Below, in pieces: positions 31,994 to 40,662 of a stretch of DNA of 64,000 nucleotides. Both the position numbers and the translations under genes were made by a program. The notes under the pieces were generated by a model. The model did not search any database, was not told the DNA's origin, and saw only the letters and a list, made by a program, of their open reading frames with translations. The DNA lies in the NCBI RefSeq assembly GCF_013284245.2, contig NZ_CP085876.1:4261001-4325000 (forward strand), written 5' to 3'. The stretch comes from Brevibacillus sp. DP1.3A (GTDB lineage: Bacteria; Bacillota; Bacilli; Brevibacillales; Brevibacillaceae). Positions within the stretch are counted from its first letter, which is position 1, and every line of letters starts with the position of its first letter.

Positions 31994-33082
31994 ATGCAAG
32001 AAAGACTGGAAAAGCTACACGCGTATATGGAAAGCAGGAAACTGGACGCATTGATCATTACGCACCCCAAAAACGTGTACTATTTTACCGGATTTTTGTC
32101 AGAGCCACATGAACGTTTTATAGGCCTCGTTTTGGTGAGAGGCGAGTCCCCCTTCCTCTTCGTTCCACTGCTGGACGGTGAAAAAGCACGGGAGGCTTGT
32201 CCTGCCATTATGATTTACACGCATGACGATTCACAGGATGCGCTGACTGTGCTTCAGCATTTGCTGCCGACTCCCCTCTCTCACATTGGTGTGGAGAAGA
32301 ACCATTTGACAGCGAAAACATATGAGGCGCTCATATCGGTGGTGCACGCTACAGAAGCAGTGGATCTCGGAGAATTGCTGTGCAATATACGCGTGGCTAA
32401 GGATGAATCTGAAATCGCTACTATCAAGCGAGCTATTTGGGTGATGGAGGAATCCCTACGCCGTACGCTCCCTCTGATATCCGTAGGGATGACGGAACTG
32501 GACGTCGTAGCAGAGCTGGAATACCAGATGAAAAAGCTAAAAGCCCAAGGCCCTTCCTTTTCAACGATTGTACTCGCTGGAGAAAAAGCAGCACTGCCCC
32601 ATGGTGACCCAGGTGATCGTGTAATTCAGGCGGGAGAAGTTTTGTTGATTGACGCAGGGGTATACGTCGATGGGTATGTATCGGACCTGACTCGTACTTT
32701 TGCTGTCGGTCAACTTGGTGCAGAATTGCTAGACATGTACGATACGGTCTTGCAAGCGAATCTGGCTGGGATACAAGCCGTTCTACCAGGGGCTCTGATC
32801 GCAGATGTTGACCTAGCTGCACGAGCTGTCATTTCGGACCGCGGCTATGGAGAATTTTTCATCAATCGGGTAGGGCACGGAATCGGATTGGAGCTTCATG
32901 AGGCCCCGTACGTTCACAGCCGGGCAGTAGGAGAACTCATTCCAGGCATGGTTTTCACGATTGAACCAGGCATTTATAACACGCAGATCGGTGGCATCCG
33001 CATTGAAGACAATGTGCTCGTCACGAAGGATGGCGTAGAAGTATTGACGTCTTTTCCCAAAGAGCTGCAAATCATCGGATAA
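31994..33082 (+). CDS. M24-family Xaa-Pro peptidase
   Basis: The 362-residue enzyme has a creatinase-like N-terminal domain (residues 1-130) and a pita-bread catalytic domain. Metal ligands appear in order: Asp in LIDAGVYVDGYVSDLTR (two Asp), His in GHGIGLELHEAP, Glu in FTIEPGIY and Glu in IRIEDN. This is the proline dipeptidase/aminopeptidase pattern for releasing N-terminal residues next to proline. The ATG is 14 bases after AAAGGGTG. It abuts the GNAT gene, and follows the XRE-cupin regulator. Confidence 0.9.
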   Translation: MQERLEKLHAYMESRKLDALIITHPKNVYYFTGFLSEPHERFIGLVLVRGESPFLFVPLLDGEKAREACPAIMIYTHDDSQDALTVLQHLLPTPLSHIGVEKNHLTAKTYEALISVVHATEAVDLGELLCNIRVAKDESEIATIKRAIWVMEESLRRTLPLISVGMTELDVVAELEYQMKKLKAQGPSFSTIVLAGEKAALPHGDPGDRVIQAGEVLLIDAGVYVDGYVSDLTRTFAVGQLGAELLDMYDTVLQANLAGIQAVLPGALIADVDLAARAVISDRGYGEFFINRVGHGIGLELHEAPYVHSRAVGELIPGMVFTIEPGIYNTQIGGIRIEDNVLVTKDGVEVLTSFPKELQIIG

Positions 33083-33622
33083 ATGATAAAAGAAAAGGCT
33101 GGTGTCGTTCCTTTGAAAGTACTGGAAACAGATCGTCTCATCCTCCGCTGGCAAACTGCCGAAGACGCTGATTTTGTCTTGAAACTGATGAATGAGCCTT
33201 CTTGGATTCGATTTATTGGCGATCGTGGTCTTCGCTCGACGGAAGACGCCCGCAACTATATTTTGAATGGCGCTGTCGCGATGTACGAGAGTCTTGGCTT
33301 TGGTCTGTATTTGACAGAACGAAAGGAAGGAAATGTTCCGATCGGTTTATGTGGACTGATCAAGAGAGATTCGTTGGAGGATGTCGATATCGGCTTTGCC
33401 TTTCTGCCCGCATACTGGGGCAAAGGCTACGCATATGAGGCAGCCTCTGCCGTCCTTGCCCACGCAAAAGAAGTTGTCGGCTTAAAGCGCATCGTAGCAA
33501 TCACCAACCCCGATAATGCATCTTCTGCCAATCTTCTAAAGAAAATCGGCCTGCAAGAAAAAGGGATGGTTACTCTTCCAAATGATACGAAGGAGGTCAT
33601 GTTTTTTGCCATCGAGTTCTAG
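33083..33622 (+). CDS. GNAT-family N-acetyltransferase (RimJ/RimL-like)
   Basis: The 179-residue protein has the RimJ/RimL layout: LETDRLILRW near the N-terminus, the acetyl-CoA loop (AYWGKGYAYEAASAVL, about residues 111-126) and TNPDNASSANLLKKIGLQ near the end. It probably acetylates a protein N-terminus or small amine. Its ATG directly follows the peptidase stop without a clear ribosome site, so translation may be coupled. A TTG at about 33113 is a possible later start. The 3' end overlaps the convergent phosphatase gene by 4 bases. Confidence 0.85.
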   Translation: MIKEKAGVVPLKVLETDRLILRWQTAEDADFVLKLMNEPSWIRFIGDRGLRSTEDARNYILNGAVAMYESLGFGLYLTERKEGNVPIGLCGLIKRDSLEDVDIGFAFLPAYWGKGYAYEAASAVLAHAKEVVGLKRIVAITNPDNASSANLLKKIGLQEKGMVTLPNDTKEVMFFAIEF

Positions 33623-34215
33623 TCCATGCTGTCCAAATGAGTGATGGAATTGGTGAAATGGATCAGACGTCCGTATTCGTTATACTCCAACAAGTGGATA
33701 CCTGTGTCGCCTGTGCCAAAGTAAATGTCGTGCAAGACAGGCAGCTGCAAGAAGCTTTCGATGATTCTGGAGATCATGCCGCCGTGGGAAACAATCGCAA
33801 TTCTTTTATAGGAAGTGCTGAGATGTCTGATTGCGGAATAGATTTGCTCGCCGCGTGCGCGGAATTCGATCTTGCTCTCGCCATCTCCGCCCAACTTTTC
33901 GTGCGGCAAGATTCCCCAAGGAAACGCGACTTCCTCTAAGGGCTTGCCTGCCAGATCTCCATTATTGTGCTCTTGCAGCTCGGGTATGTACTGAACGGGA
34001 CAACCTACTGTGTCAGCCAAAATAGAAGCGGTCTCACTGGCTCGCTTGAGTGTGCTCGCCCAAATAAAATCTGGAGGAAACTGCTCCAAAACGCGCGCTG
34101 CCATGCGCCGTGCCTGTTCACGCCCTTCTTCTGTCAAAGGAAAATCTGCCTTGCCTTCATGTACATTCAAAATGTCTGCTTCGGATTGTCCATGGCGAAT
34201 CAACAAAATTTGCAT
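33619..34215 (-). CDS. Histidine phosphatase family (phosphoglycerate-mutase-like) protein
   Basis: The 198-residue protein carries the catalytic RHG motif (LLIRHGQSEAD, His8), the second-arginine region ASTLKRASETA, and the C-terminal histidine in VSHGGM (near 145). The family includes phosphoglycerate mutases and phosphatases such as alpha-ribazole or broad-specificity enzymes; sequence here does not decide. It begins 71 bases upstream of prfC's 3' end on the same strand. Confidence 0.88.
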   Translation of the reverse strand: MQILLIRHGQSEADILNVHEGKADFPLTEEGREQARRMAARVLEQFPPDFIWASTLKRASETASILADTVGCPVQYIPELQEHNNGDLAGKPLEEVAFPWGILPHEKLGGDGESKIEFRARGEQIYSAIRHLSTSYKRIAIVSHGGMISRIIESFLQLPVLHDIYFGTGDTGIHLLEYNEYGRLIHFTNSITHLDSMD

Positions 34216-34238
34216 CGGATTGCCTCCTCATGAGGGAT

Positions 34239-34270
34239 AAAGAGGGCCTCACCGTGAGTGGGAGGCCCTG
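34239..34270 (-). terminator. Terminator of prfC
   Basis: AGGGCCTC / GGAGGCCCT stem just downstream of the prfC stop at 34286, read on the minus strand into CTCTTTATCC. The T-tract is short. Confidence 0.6.
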
Positions 34271-34285
34271 TAATTCCCTTTTCAA

Positions 34286-35884
34286 TTAAGAATGAACGGA
34301 TTTCAAACCAAGAGAACTGTCATGGAACTTGATATTCGAGTACTTATCCATCGCGACACGCAACTGGTACTCGCTCTCAAACAGCATAACCGGACGGCCA
34401 TAACGGTCACTTACGGTTCTGTTCTTCACAGCATCGAGGTCTGCTTTCTCCCCTTCGAGCCAGCGAGCGATTTGATACGGCATACGAGTCAACATGATGT
34501 CTACCCCGTACTCGGCTTTCAAACGGTATTCCAGTACCTCGAACTGCAGCACACCTACCACGCCAAGAATCAGCTCTTCCATCGGATGGGTACGGAATAA
34601 CTGCACCGTTCCTTCCTCGGTCAACTGCATGATCCCTTTTTGGAATTGCTTGTGCTTCATCGCGTCTTTCACCATCACCTTGGAGAAAAACTCTGGCGAG
34701 AAGTGCGGCATTTCTTCGTACTCAAACGATTTTCCGACGCAAAGTGTATCTCCGATCTGGAAAATGCCCGGGTCAAAAAGACCGATGACATCTCCCGCGA
34801 ACGATTCATCGACTATTTCGCGGTCCTGTGCCATAAACTGTACCGGCTGCGCCAATTTAATGTCTTTGCCAAGACGGACGTGCTTGACTGACATTCCTCG
34901 CTCAAACTTGCCGGAGCAAATACGCAAGAAAGCGATGCGATCTCGGTGAGCTGGATTCATATTGGCTTGGATTTTGAAGATGAAGCCGGAGAAATCGTTC
35001 GTATACGGATCGATCAAGCCTTCTGTACTCTTCTTAGCAGAAGGTGCTGGCGCCATTTGCAGGAAGTTGTCCAGGAATGTTTGTACACCGAAGTTGTTGA
35101 TGGCACTACCGAAGAAAACAGGCGTCAGTTGCCCTTTGTTGATCAGTTCAGGATCGTATTCATCTCCCGCAACATCCAGAAGGGAGATTTCGTCCTGCAA
35201 TTGCTGCCACAGTTCTTGACCGACACGATCACCGATCAGCGGGTCTTCTGCTCCCTCTACAGGGAAAAAGGAGATATCCTCGTGCTGTGTATTGCTTTGA
35301 TACAGCTCGACACGAGACTTCATGCGGTCAAATACGCCGCTGAAATAGCTGCCCATCCCAATCGGCCAGTTCATCGGATAAGAGCGAATACCCAATACGC
35401 GCTCAATTTCTTCCAAGAGCTCGAATGGATCTTTACCGTGACGGTCCAGCTTGTTCACGAACGTAAAGATTGGAATACCACGCATGCGACAGACCTTGAA
35501 CAGCTTGATCGTCTGTGCCTCTACCCCTTTTGCTACGTCGATAATCATCACAGCAGCGTCTGCAGCAGTCAGCGTACGGTACGTATCCTCACTGAAGTCT
35601 TGGTGACCAGGTGTGTCCAAAATGTTGATGTGGTGACCATTGTATTCGAAATCCATCGCACTGGACGTAACGGAGATTCCACGCTTTTTCTCGATCTCCA
35701 TCCAGTCGGAAGTGGCATGCTTGGAATTTTTGCGCCCCTTGACCACCCCTGCTTCACGGATGGCTCCGCCGTAGTAGAGCAGCTTTTCCGTCATTGTCGT
35801 TTTACCCGCATCCGGGTGGGAGATGATGGCGAAGGTACGGCGTTTTGCTATCTCATTTTCCCATTGGGGATTGGATTGACTCAT
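34286..35884 (-). CDS. prfC: Peptide chain release factor 3
   Basis: The 532-residue GTPase recycles RF1 and RF2 from terminated ribosomes. G-domain motifs are complete: SHPDAGKTT (residues 22-30), GISVTSS as switch I, DTPGHQDF (switch II), NKLDR. The long C-terminal part has the RF3 domains. The ATG at 35884 follows AGGAG with 7-base spacing; an upstream ATG two codons earlier and the frame to 35959 are rejected on spacing. Length agrees with the family (about 525-535). Confidence 0.95.
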   Translation of the reverse strand: MSQSNPQWENEIAKRRTFAIISHPDAGKTTMTEKLLYYGGAIREAGVVKGRKNSKHATSDWMEIEKKRGISVTSSAMDFEYNGHHINILDTPGHQDFSEDTYRTLTAADAAVMIIDVAKGVEAQTIKLFKVCRMRGIPIFTFVNKLDRHGKDPFELLEEIERVLGIRSYPMNWPIGMGSYFSGVFDRMKSRVELYQSNTQHEDISFFPVEGAEDPLIGDRVGQELWQQLQDEISLLDVAGDEYDPELINKGQLTPVFFGSAINNFGVQTFLDNFLQMAPAPSAKKSTEGLIDPYTNDFSGFIFKIQANMNPAHRDRIAFLRICSGKFERGMSVKHVRLGKDIKLAQPVQFMAQDREIVDESFAGDVIGLFDPGIFQIGDTLCVGKSFEYEEMPHFSPEFFSKVMVKDAMKHKQFQKGIMQLTEEGTVQLFRTHPMEELILGVVGVLQFEVLEYRLKAEYGVDIMLTRMPYQIARWLEGEKADLDAVKNRTVSDRYGRPVMLFESEYQLRVAMDKYSNIKFHDSSLGLKSVHS

Positions 35885-36070
35885 CTTCATTCTCCTGTCA
35901 TCGCAAATAAGTAACACTTTCGTTTCCTCTACGATTATACCGACAAATGCTTGTCGCATCCACCTAGTAATTTTTCATTAAACCGTTATAATATTCAGTA
36001 GTAAAAATTTTTTGACTGCATGGCTTACATATCAATTACCAGAATATGACAATTTTGTAGGAGGAACCCT

Positions 36071-37591
36071 ATGTCAACGACTGTGGAAACACGTGCGGCC
36101 GAATTCCGTGACTATGTGAAGAAAATAACCAGCTACACGCAAGCGCTGAACGTTCTTTATTGGGACAAGGCTACACAAGCTCCTCGCAATGGAATGGATG
36201 CCCGTTCTGAAATCATCGGGACATTGGCTGGTGAGCAATTCAAGCTAGCGACGTCTAAAGAAATGGAAGCGCTTTTGACAGAGCTGAGTGAGCCATCTGT
36301 CCTCGAAACATTGGATGAAATTACCCGTCATAGTGTGCTGGAATGCAAAAAGGAATATGACCGCAACAAGAAAATTCCTGCTGACAGGCATCAGGAGTAC
36401 GTCGTGCTGACCGCCAAGGCTGAAACGGTGTGGGAAGAAGCTCGTGCCAACAACGACTTTTCCATGTTCCAGCCGTACCTCGAGAAAATCGTGAACTTCC
36501 AGCTCGAGTTCATCGAGTATTGGGGTCATGACGGCAAAAACAAGTACAACACCCTCTTGGACATGTATGAGCCTGGCATGACTGTCGATCAGCTCGATCC
36601 GATCTTTGCCACCTTGCGCGAGAAAACAGTCAAGCTGGTAAAAGCGATCGCCGACTCCCCGAACAAGCCAGACACATCCTTCTTGACGAAAAACTTCCCA
36701 GTAGCAGACCAAGAAGCATTCAGCCGTTATATCCTCGAGAAAATCGGGTACGACTTCAAGTCTGGCCGCATGGATCGCAGTGCGCATCCATTCTGCACCA
36801 CCTTCAATCCGGGTGATGTCCGCATTACGACGCGCTACGCTGAAAATGATTTCAATTCTGCGCTCTTCAGTTGTATTCACGAGGCTGGCCACGCGATGTA
36901 CGAGCAGAACATCAATCCAGACCTGCTGTTCACTCCACTGTGCGATGGTACCTCCATGGGGATTCACGAATCCCAATCCCGCTACTGGGAAAACATGGTC
37001 GGACGCAGTCTGCCGTTCTGGAATCACTTTTTCGCTGACTTGCAAAAAGCGTTCCCTACCCAATTCGAAGGTGTGTCTGTAGAAGATTTGCATCGTGCGG
37101 TTAACGCTGTAACTCCTTCCTTTATCCGGACTGAAGCAGATGAGTTGACGTACAACCTGCATGTCATGATCCGCTACGAAATCGAGAAAGGCTTGATCAA
37201 TCAAACCATTCAAGTGGCTGATCTGCCAAAAATCTGGAATGAAAAAATGAAAGAATACCTCGGTGTTGAGCCACCGACAGATGCACTGGGTGTGCTTCAG
37301 GATGTACACTGGTCAGGCGGAATGATCGGTTACTTCCCTACTTACTCGCTGGGTAATGTGTATGCGGCACAATTCGTCCACGTTATGGAAAATGAGATCA
37401 ACGGCTACGAAGAGCTGATCGCAAAAGGCGATTTCGCTCCGATACGTGAATGGCTCAAGGAAAAAATCCATCAGTACGGTAAAATGAAGAGCCCTCGTGA
37501 ACTCGTTCAAGCGATTACAGGCGAAGGCACAAATGCGACTTACTTGATGAATTACCTGGAGAAAAAATACACAGACGTATACAAGCTGTAA
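36071..37591 (+). CDS. M32 metallo-carboxypeptidase
   Basis: The 506-residue zinc enzyme removes C-terminal residues from peptides (carboxypeptidase Taq family). HEAGH (about 270-274) is the HExxH motif, with SGRMDRSAHPFCTTFNPGDVRITTRY before it, and HESQSRYWEN about 30 residues later (third ligand Glu). The N-terminal region is helical. The ATG follows GTAGGAGGAACC. The gene is monocistronic and divergent from prfC. Confidence 0.94.
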   Translation: MSTTVETRAAEFRDYVKKITSYTQALNVLYWDKATQAPRNGMDARSEIIGTLAGEQFKLATSKEMEALLTELSEPSVLETLDEITRHSVLECKKEYDRNKKIPADRHQEYVVLTAKAETVWEEARANNDFSMFQPYLEKIVNFQLEFIEYWGHDGKNKYNTLLDMYEPGMTVDQLDPIFATLREKTVKLVKAIADSPNKPDTSFLTKNFPVADQEAFSRYILEKIGYDFKSGRMDRSAHPFCTTFNPGDVRITTRYAENDFNSALFSCIHEAGHAMYEQNINPDLLFTPLCDGTSMGIHESQSRYWENMVGRSLPFWNHFFADLQKAFPTQFEGVSVEDLHRAVNAVTPSFIRTEADELTYNLHVMIRYEIEKGLINQTIQVADLPKIWNEKMKEYLGVEPPTDALGVLQDVHWSGGMIGYFPTYSLGNVYAAQFVHVMENEINGYEELIAKGDFAPIREWLKEKIHQYGKMKSPRELVQAITGEGTNATYLMNYLEKKYTDVYKL

Positions 37592-37612
37592 GCAGTTATA
37601 CCTTTGCTATCC

Positions 37613-37648
37613 AATGTTCTCCCTGCTCAGGGAGGACATTTTCATTTT
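37613..37648 (+). terminator. Terminator after the M32 peptidase
   Basis: AATGTTCTCCCTG / CAGGGAGGACATT stem with a two-base loop, followed by TTCATTTT. Confidence 0.8.
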
Positions 37649-37768
37649 AAACAGTTACCTTTCGTAACCTACGTACATAAAAGTGCATCCTTCCCCCCGC
37701 GGATAAATGCTAGTACACTGCATAATATACATGAGATTCCTATTGTCTTGAAAAAGGAGTGTTATCGA

Positions 37769-38488
37769 TTGGCTATCGATCTAAAAGGAAAAACCGCAAT
37801 CATTACAGGAGCAGGTAAAGGCATTGGTCGCGCTACTGCAATTGCTTTGGCAAAGGAAGGCGTGAATCTCGGCCTCTTGGCTCGCTCTGAGGAAAATTTG
37901 AAGCAAGTAGCCAAGGAAGTTGAAGCATACGGCGTGAAGGTCGCGATTGCGACAGCAGACGTTTCCAACTATGACGACGTCACGACAGCTGTTACCTCTA
38001 TCAAGAATGAACTGGGTCAAATTGATATCCTGCTCAACAATGCAGGCGTCGCTAAATTCGGTAAATTCCTAGAGCTGGAAACGAGCGAATGGGAACAAAT
38101 CATCCAAGTCAATCTGATGGGCGTGTATTACGTGACTCGCGCTGTACTCCCTGGCATGATTGACCAAAACTCCGGTGACATTATCAACATCTCCTCCACT
38201 GCTGGACAAAAAGGAGCTCCTGTCACCAGCGCGTATAGTGCATCCAAGTTTGGTGTTCTTGGTCTGACTGAATCGTTGGCTCTCGAAGTGCGCAAACACA
38301 ACATTCGCGTAACGGCGCTTACGCCTAGCACAGTAGCAACCGATATGGCAATTGACTTGGGTCTGACCGACGGAAATCCTGAAAAGACCATGCAACCTGA
38401 GGATATTGCTGAGTTCGTGGTTAGTCAGCTGAAGCTGAACAAACGCATCTTTGTGAAATCCGCTGGACTGTGGTCCACCAATCCATAA
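37769..38488 (+). CDS. Short-chain dehydrogenase/reductase (FabG-like)
   Basis: The 239-residue SDR has the NAD(P)-binding glycine motif GAGKGIG (near residues 13-19), NNAG (near 90), and the catalytic Ser and YSASK lysine (Ser near 141, Tyr near 155, Lys near 159). It resembles 3-oxoacyl-ACP reductases. The TTG start at 37769 is set by AAAAAGGAGTG; the frame extends to 37604 across the terminator of the upstream gene and is rejected. Substrate unknown. Confidence 0.9.
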   Translation: MAIDLKGKTAIITGAGKGIGRATAIALAKEGVNLGLLARSEENLKQVAKEVEAYGVKVAIATADVSNYDDVTTAVTSIKNELGQIDILLNNAGVAKFGKFLELETSEWEQIIQVNLMGVYYVTRAVLPGMIDQNSGDIINISSTAGQKGAPVTSAYSASKFGVLGLTESLALEVRKHNIRVTALTPSTVATDMAIDLGLTDGNPEKTMQPEDIAEFVVSQLKLNKRIFVKSAGLWSTNP

Positions 38489-38500
38489 ATATGACATGGC

Positions 38501-38554
38501 AAAAAAGCGAAAAGAGTCCGTTCGTACAGGCGGATTTCTTTTCGCTTTTTTTTC
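38501..38554 (+). terminator. Terminator after the SDR gene
   Basis: AAAAAGCGAAAAGAGTCCG / CGGATTTCTTTTCGCTTTTT, a long stem with a short loop and T-run. Confidence 0.85.
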
Positions 38555-38697
38555 GAAGTCCCGTGAAACCGCTTTATTTTTGTTCACTTTCTATCCACGA
38601 TTTCTTCACGCCTTATTCACACCTGCCCAACCAAAAATGCCCTCAACTGGAGTATGATGAACATGTAAAACATTTCCACAAAGTGGAGGGTATCCTT

Positions 38698-38847
38698 ATG
38701 ATACAAATGCTGTCGAATTGGTTGTGGGGTAATGAAGAACAAGAAGTCGTTCCATTCGAGACGAAAAGATACGTCCGGAATGAAATGGAGCAATTCACGT
38801 TCAATGAGCCACAGCAAGTGCTGCCGTATCCGCTTCCCCAGTTATAA
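38698..38847 (+). CDS. Hypothetical protein, 49 aa
   Basis: The ATG follows GTGGAGGG with 7-base spacing. The 49-residue product starts MIQMLSNWLWGNEEQEVV, is acidic in the middle and ends in a proline-rich tail (QQVLPYPLPQL). It has its own terminator at 38875-38902, so it is a complete transcription unit. No family is known to me; the amphipathic Trp-rich N-terminus could contact membrane. Confidence 0.6.
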   Translation: MIQMLSNWLWGNEEQEVVPFETKRYVRNEMEQFTFNEPQQVLPYPLPQL

Positions 38848-38874
38848 GATCCAATACTTGATCCAATATAACCT

Positions 38875-38902
38875 GAAGCTGCCGAATCTGGCAGCTTTTT
38901 TT
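38875..38902 (+). terminator. Terminator after the 49-aa gene
   Basis: GAAGCTGCC / GGCAGCTTTT stem with a six-base loop and run of T. Confidence 0.85.
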
Positions 38903-38961
38903 GCTCCTTTCTGAAAGCGCTCACTGATGTGCTACAATGTGGTAAACAGGAGGGGTTTGCT

Positions 38962-39540
38962 TTGGTAGAGTTCACAGAGAAATGGTTACCCACATACATT
39001 CGCCGCGATTTGGCGGTTTTATTTTGCGGTATCAATCCAGGACGTATATCGGCTACGACGGGTTTCCACTACGCCAATCCAGCCAACCTGTTTTGGCGCG
39101 GATTGTACGAAGGCGGCCTGACACCTCACAAGCTCTTGCCCGAGGAAACCGCTACCCTCTTAGACTACAACTATGGTATTACCGATCTGGTCTCACGCCC
39201 TACCCGCTCCGCAACAGACCTTCGTAACGAGGATTATGCCACAGGTGCAGAGCAGTTCGTCCAAATGATTCAGACTTACCGGCCTCGTGTCATTTGTTTT
39301 AACGGCATTACTGCTTTTCGTCACGCGACCGGACAAAAAAAAGAAGCAATTTCACTGGCGCTGCAGCCAATCAGGTACTTTGGGACAGAAGATTGGTCTG
39401 GCAGCTATGTGTTTGTCGTCCCGTCTACCAGTGGGGCTAACGCATCTTTTACACGTGAGGAACGAATCGCCAAGTTTACTGAGCTAAGTCATTTTTTACG
39501 CGAGATGAATTGGCACCCGCTTCCCTTGCCTGCTGAGTAG
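38962..39540 (+). CDS. mug: Mismatch-specific DNA glycosylase (Mug/TDG family)
   Basis: The 192-residue enzyme removes uracil or thymine from G:U/G:T mispairs. The family motif GINPG (near residue 24-28) is present, followed by GFHYANPANLFWRGLYEGGLTP, the DLVSRPTRSATDL region, and a C-terminal VPSTSGANASF where Mug/TDG have their substrate-wedging loop. The TTG start at 38962 follows AGGAGGGG; the frame begins earlier at 38929 but lacks a ribosome site. Length and motifs fit the family. Confidence 0.9.
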   Translation: MVEFTEKWLPTYIRRDLAVLFCGINPGRISATTGFHYANPANLFWRGLYEGGLTPHKLLPEETATLLDYNYGITDLVSRPTRSATDLRNEDYATGAEQFVQMIQTYRPRVICFNGITAFRHATGQKKEAISLALQPIRYFGTEDWSGSYVFVVPSTSGANASFTREERIAKFTELSHFLREMNWHPLPLPAE

Positions 39541-39613
39541 ATCCTTCAGTGTCAACCACTCCTCTTCTTCCGTACAATACTTGTAGCTCTGTACGCAAGG
39601 AGGGGCATCAGCA

Positions 39614-40603
39614 GTGGACGATCTCATCAAAAAAATCCAGAACAGATACGACATGACTGTTCTGCATCACAAAACCATTCGGGATACATCCAAATCACTC
39701 GTCATTTACTTGGAAACAACCAATGGCAAATTCATCGGAAAGGCTTTCCCTCTGCAAAAGGAACGTTTACATTTCATTCTGAATGCAGAAGCGCATTTGC
39801 GCCAAAACGGCGTACTCATCCCCGACATTCAACGAACCAAAAATAATAAGCGTTACATAACTCATAATGAAAATCTTTTCGTTCTCCACCGAAGGCTATC
39901 CTGGCCAAATATTGCGTATAATTCCCCTTTTCGAATGGAACGGATCGGCACGGTATTAGGCAAATTTCATGTGAGGTCACTCGGTTTTTCCTCCAAGCAT
40001 GGCAACCTTTACAATGGCGCAGAAAAATGGTCCGTGGAATACAAGACAGATTTAGCTGCCCTTGAGAAGTGGGAGCTTCGACATGCCGGGAAGACTGATC
40101 AAAAATACACTGCGATCGCGGAATACCTTCCTTTTTTTAAACAAGCCGGGATCACAGCCAAGGAACACTTGATATCCGCTCCATACTTCTCGAAATGGAA
40201 AAAAGAACTCCTGAGCAACCACTTTCTCTGTCACGGCGATTTTAACAATGGGAATTTGCTCGTCAGTAATCAAAGAATTGCGATCATTGACTGGGATGAC
40301 GTTCGTTACGATTTTCCGTCCAAAGACATTGCCCGTGTTCTATCCCTTGCTATGCGAAAAAATGAACAGTGGAACGAGGAATTGTTCTCTCATATAATGC
40401 GTGGCTATCTCCAAGAAAATCCCCTATCGATTGAGCAACTGCATTTGCTCTTTGTCGATCTCGCTTTCCCGCATATCATTGAACGTTTTTTACGCAAAAA
40501 GCTGTACGCCCAGATGAGCCTTGCTGAGATTCAACAGTTTTGCAATCGGGAAGCTCTCAAGACCGCCTTTATGTTAGACGAAATGAAGGCCCATGTATAT
40601 TAG
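39614..40603 (+). CDS. CotS/YtaA-like phosphotransferase (spore coat-associated kinase fold)
   Basis: The 329-residue protein has a choline-kinase/aminoglycoside-phosphotransferase fold: HGDFNNGNLL (catalytic Asp near 211) and IDWDDVRYDFPSKDIAR (metal-binding Asp). The GTG start follows CAAGGAGGGG. Sequences of this size, with a basic N-terminal region and such motifs, often belong to the CotS/CotI/YtaA coat-protein kinases of spore formers. A role in the coat is inferred from family; resistance function is less likely. Confidence 0.8.
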   Translation: MDDLIKKIQNRYDMTVLHHKTIRDTSKSLVIYLETTNGKFIGKAFPLQKERLHFILNAEAHLRQNGVLIPDIQRTKNNKRYITHNENLFVLHRRLSWPNIAYNSPFRMERIGTVLGKFHVRSLGFSSKHGNLYNGAEKWSVEYKTDLAALEKWELRHAGKTDQKYTAIAEYLPFFKQAGITAKEHLISAPYFSKWKKELLSNHFLCHGDFNNGNLLVSNQRIAIIDWDDVRYDFPSKDIARVLSLAMRKNEQWNEELFSHIMRGYLQENPLSIEQLHLLFVDLAFPHIIERFLRKKLYAQMSLAEIQQFCNREALKTAFMLDEMKAHVY

Positions 40604-40662
40604 ACACAAGGCTATAGCCTGTCTATACACATAGGCCTTCCCTATTTAACTGGCGTATACCG

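Noticed and set aside
34946-35914. 322-codon plus-strand frame opposite prfC
   Set aside because: Antisense shadow of the highly conserved RF3 gene; no start signal.
36245-37309. 354-codon minus-strand frame opposite the M32 peptidase
   Set aside because: Despite its length it lacks a ribosome site and family motifs, while the plus strand carries a complete M32 enzyme with HEAGH.
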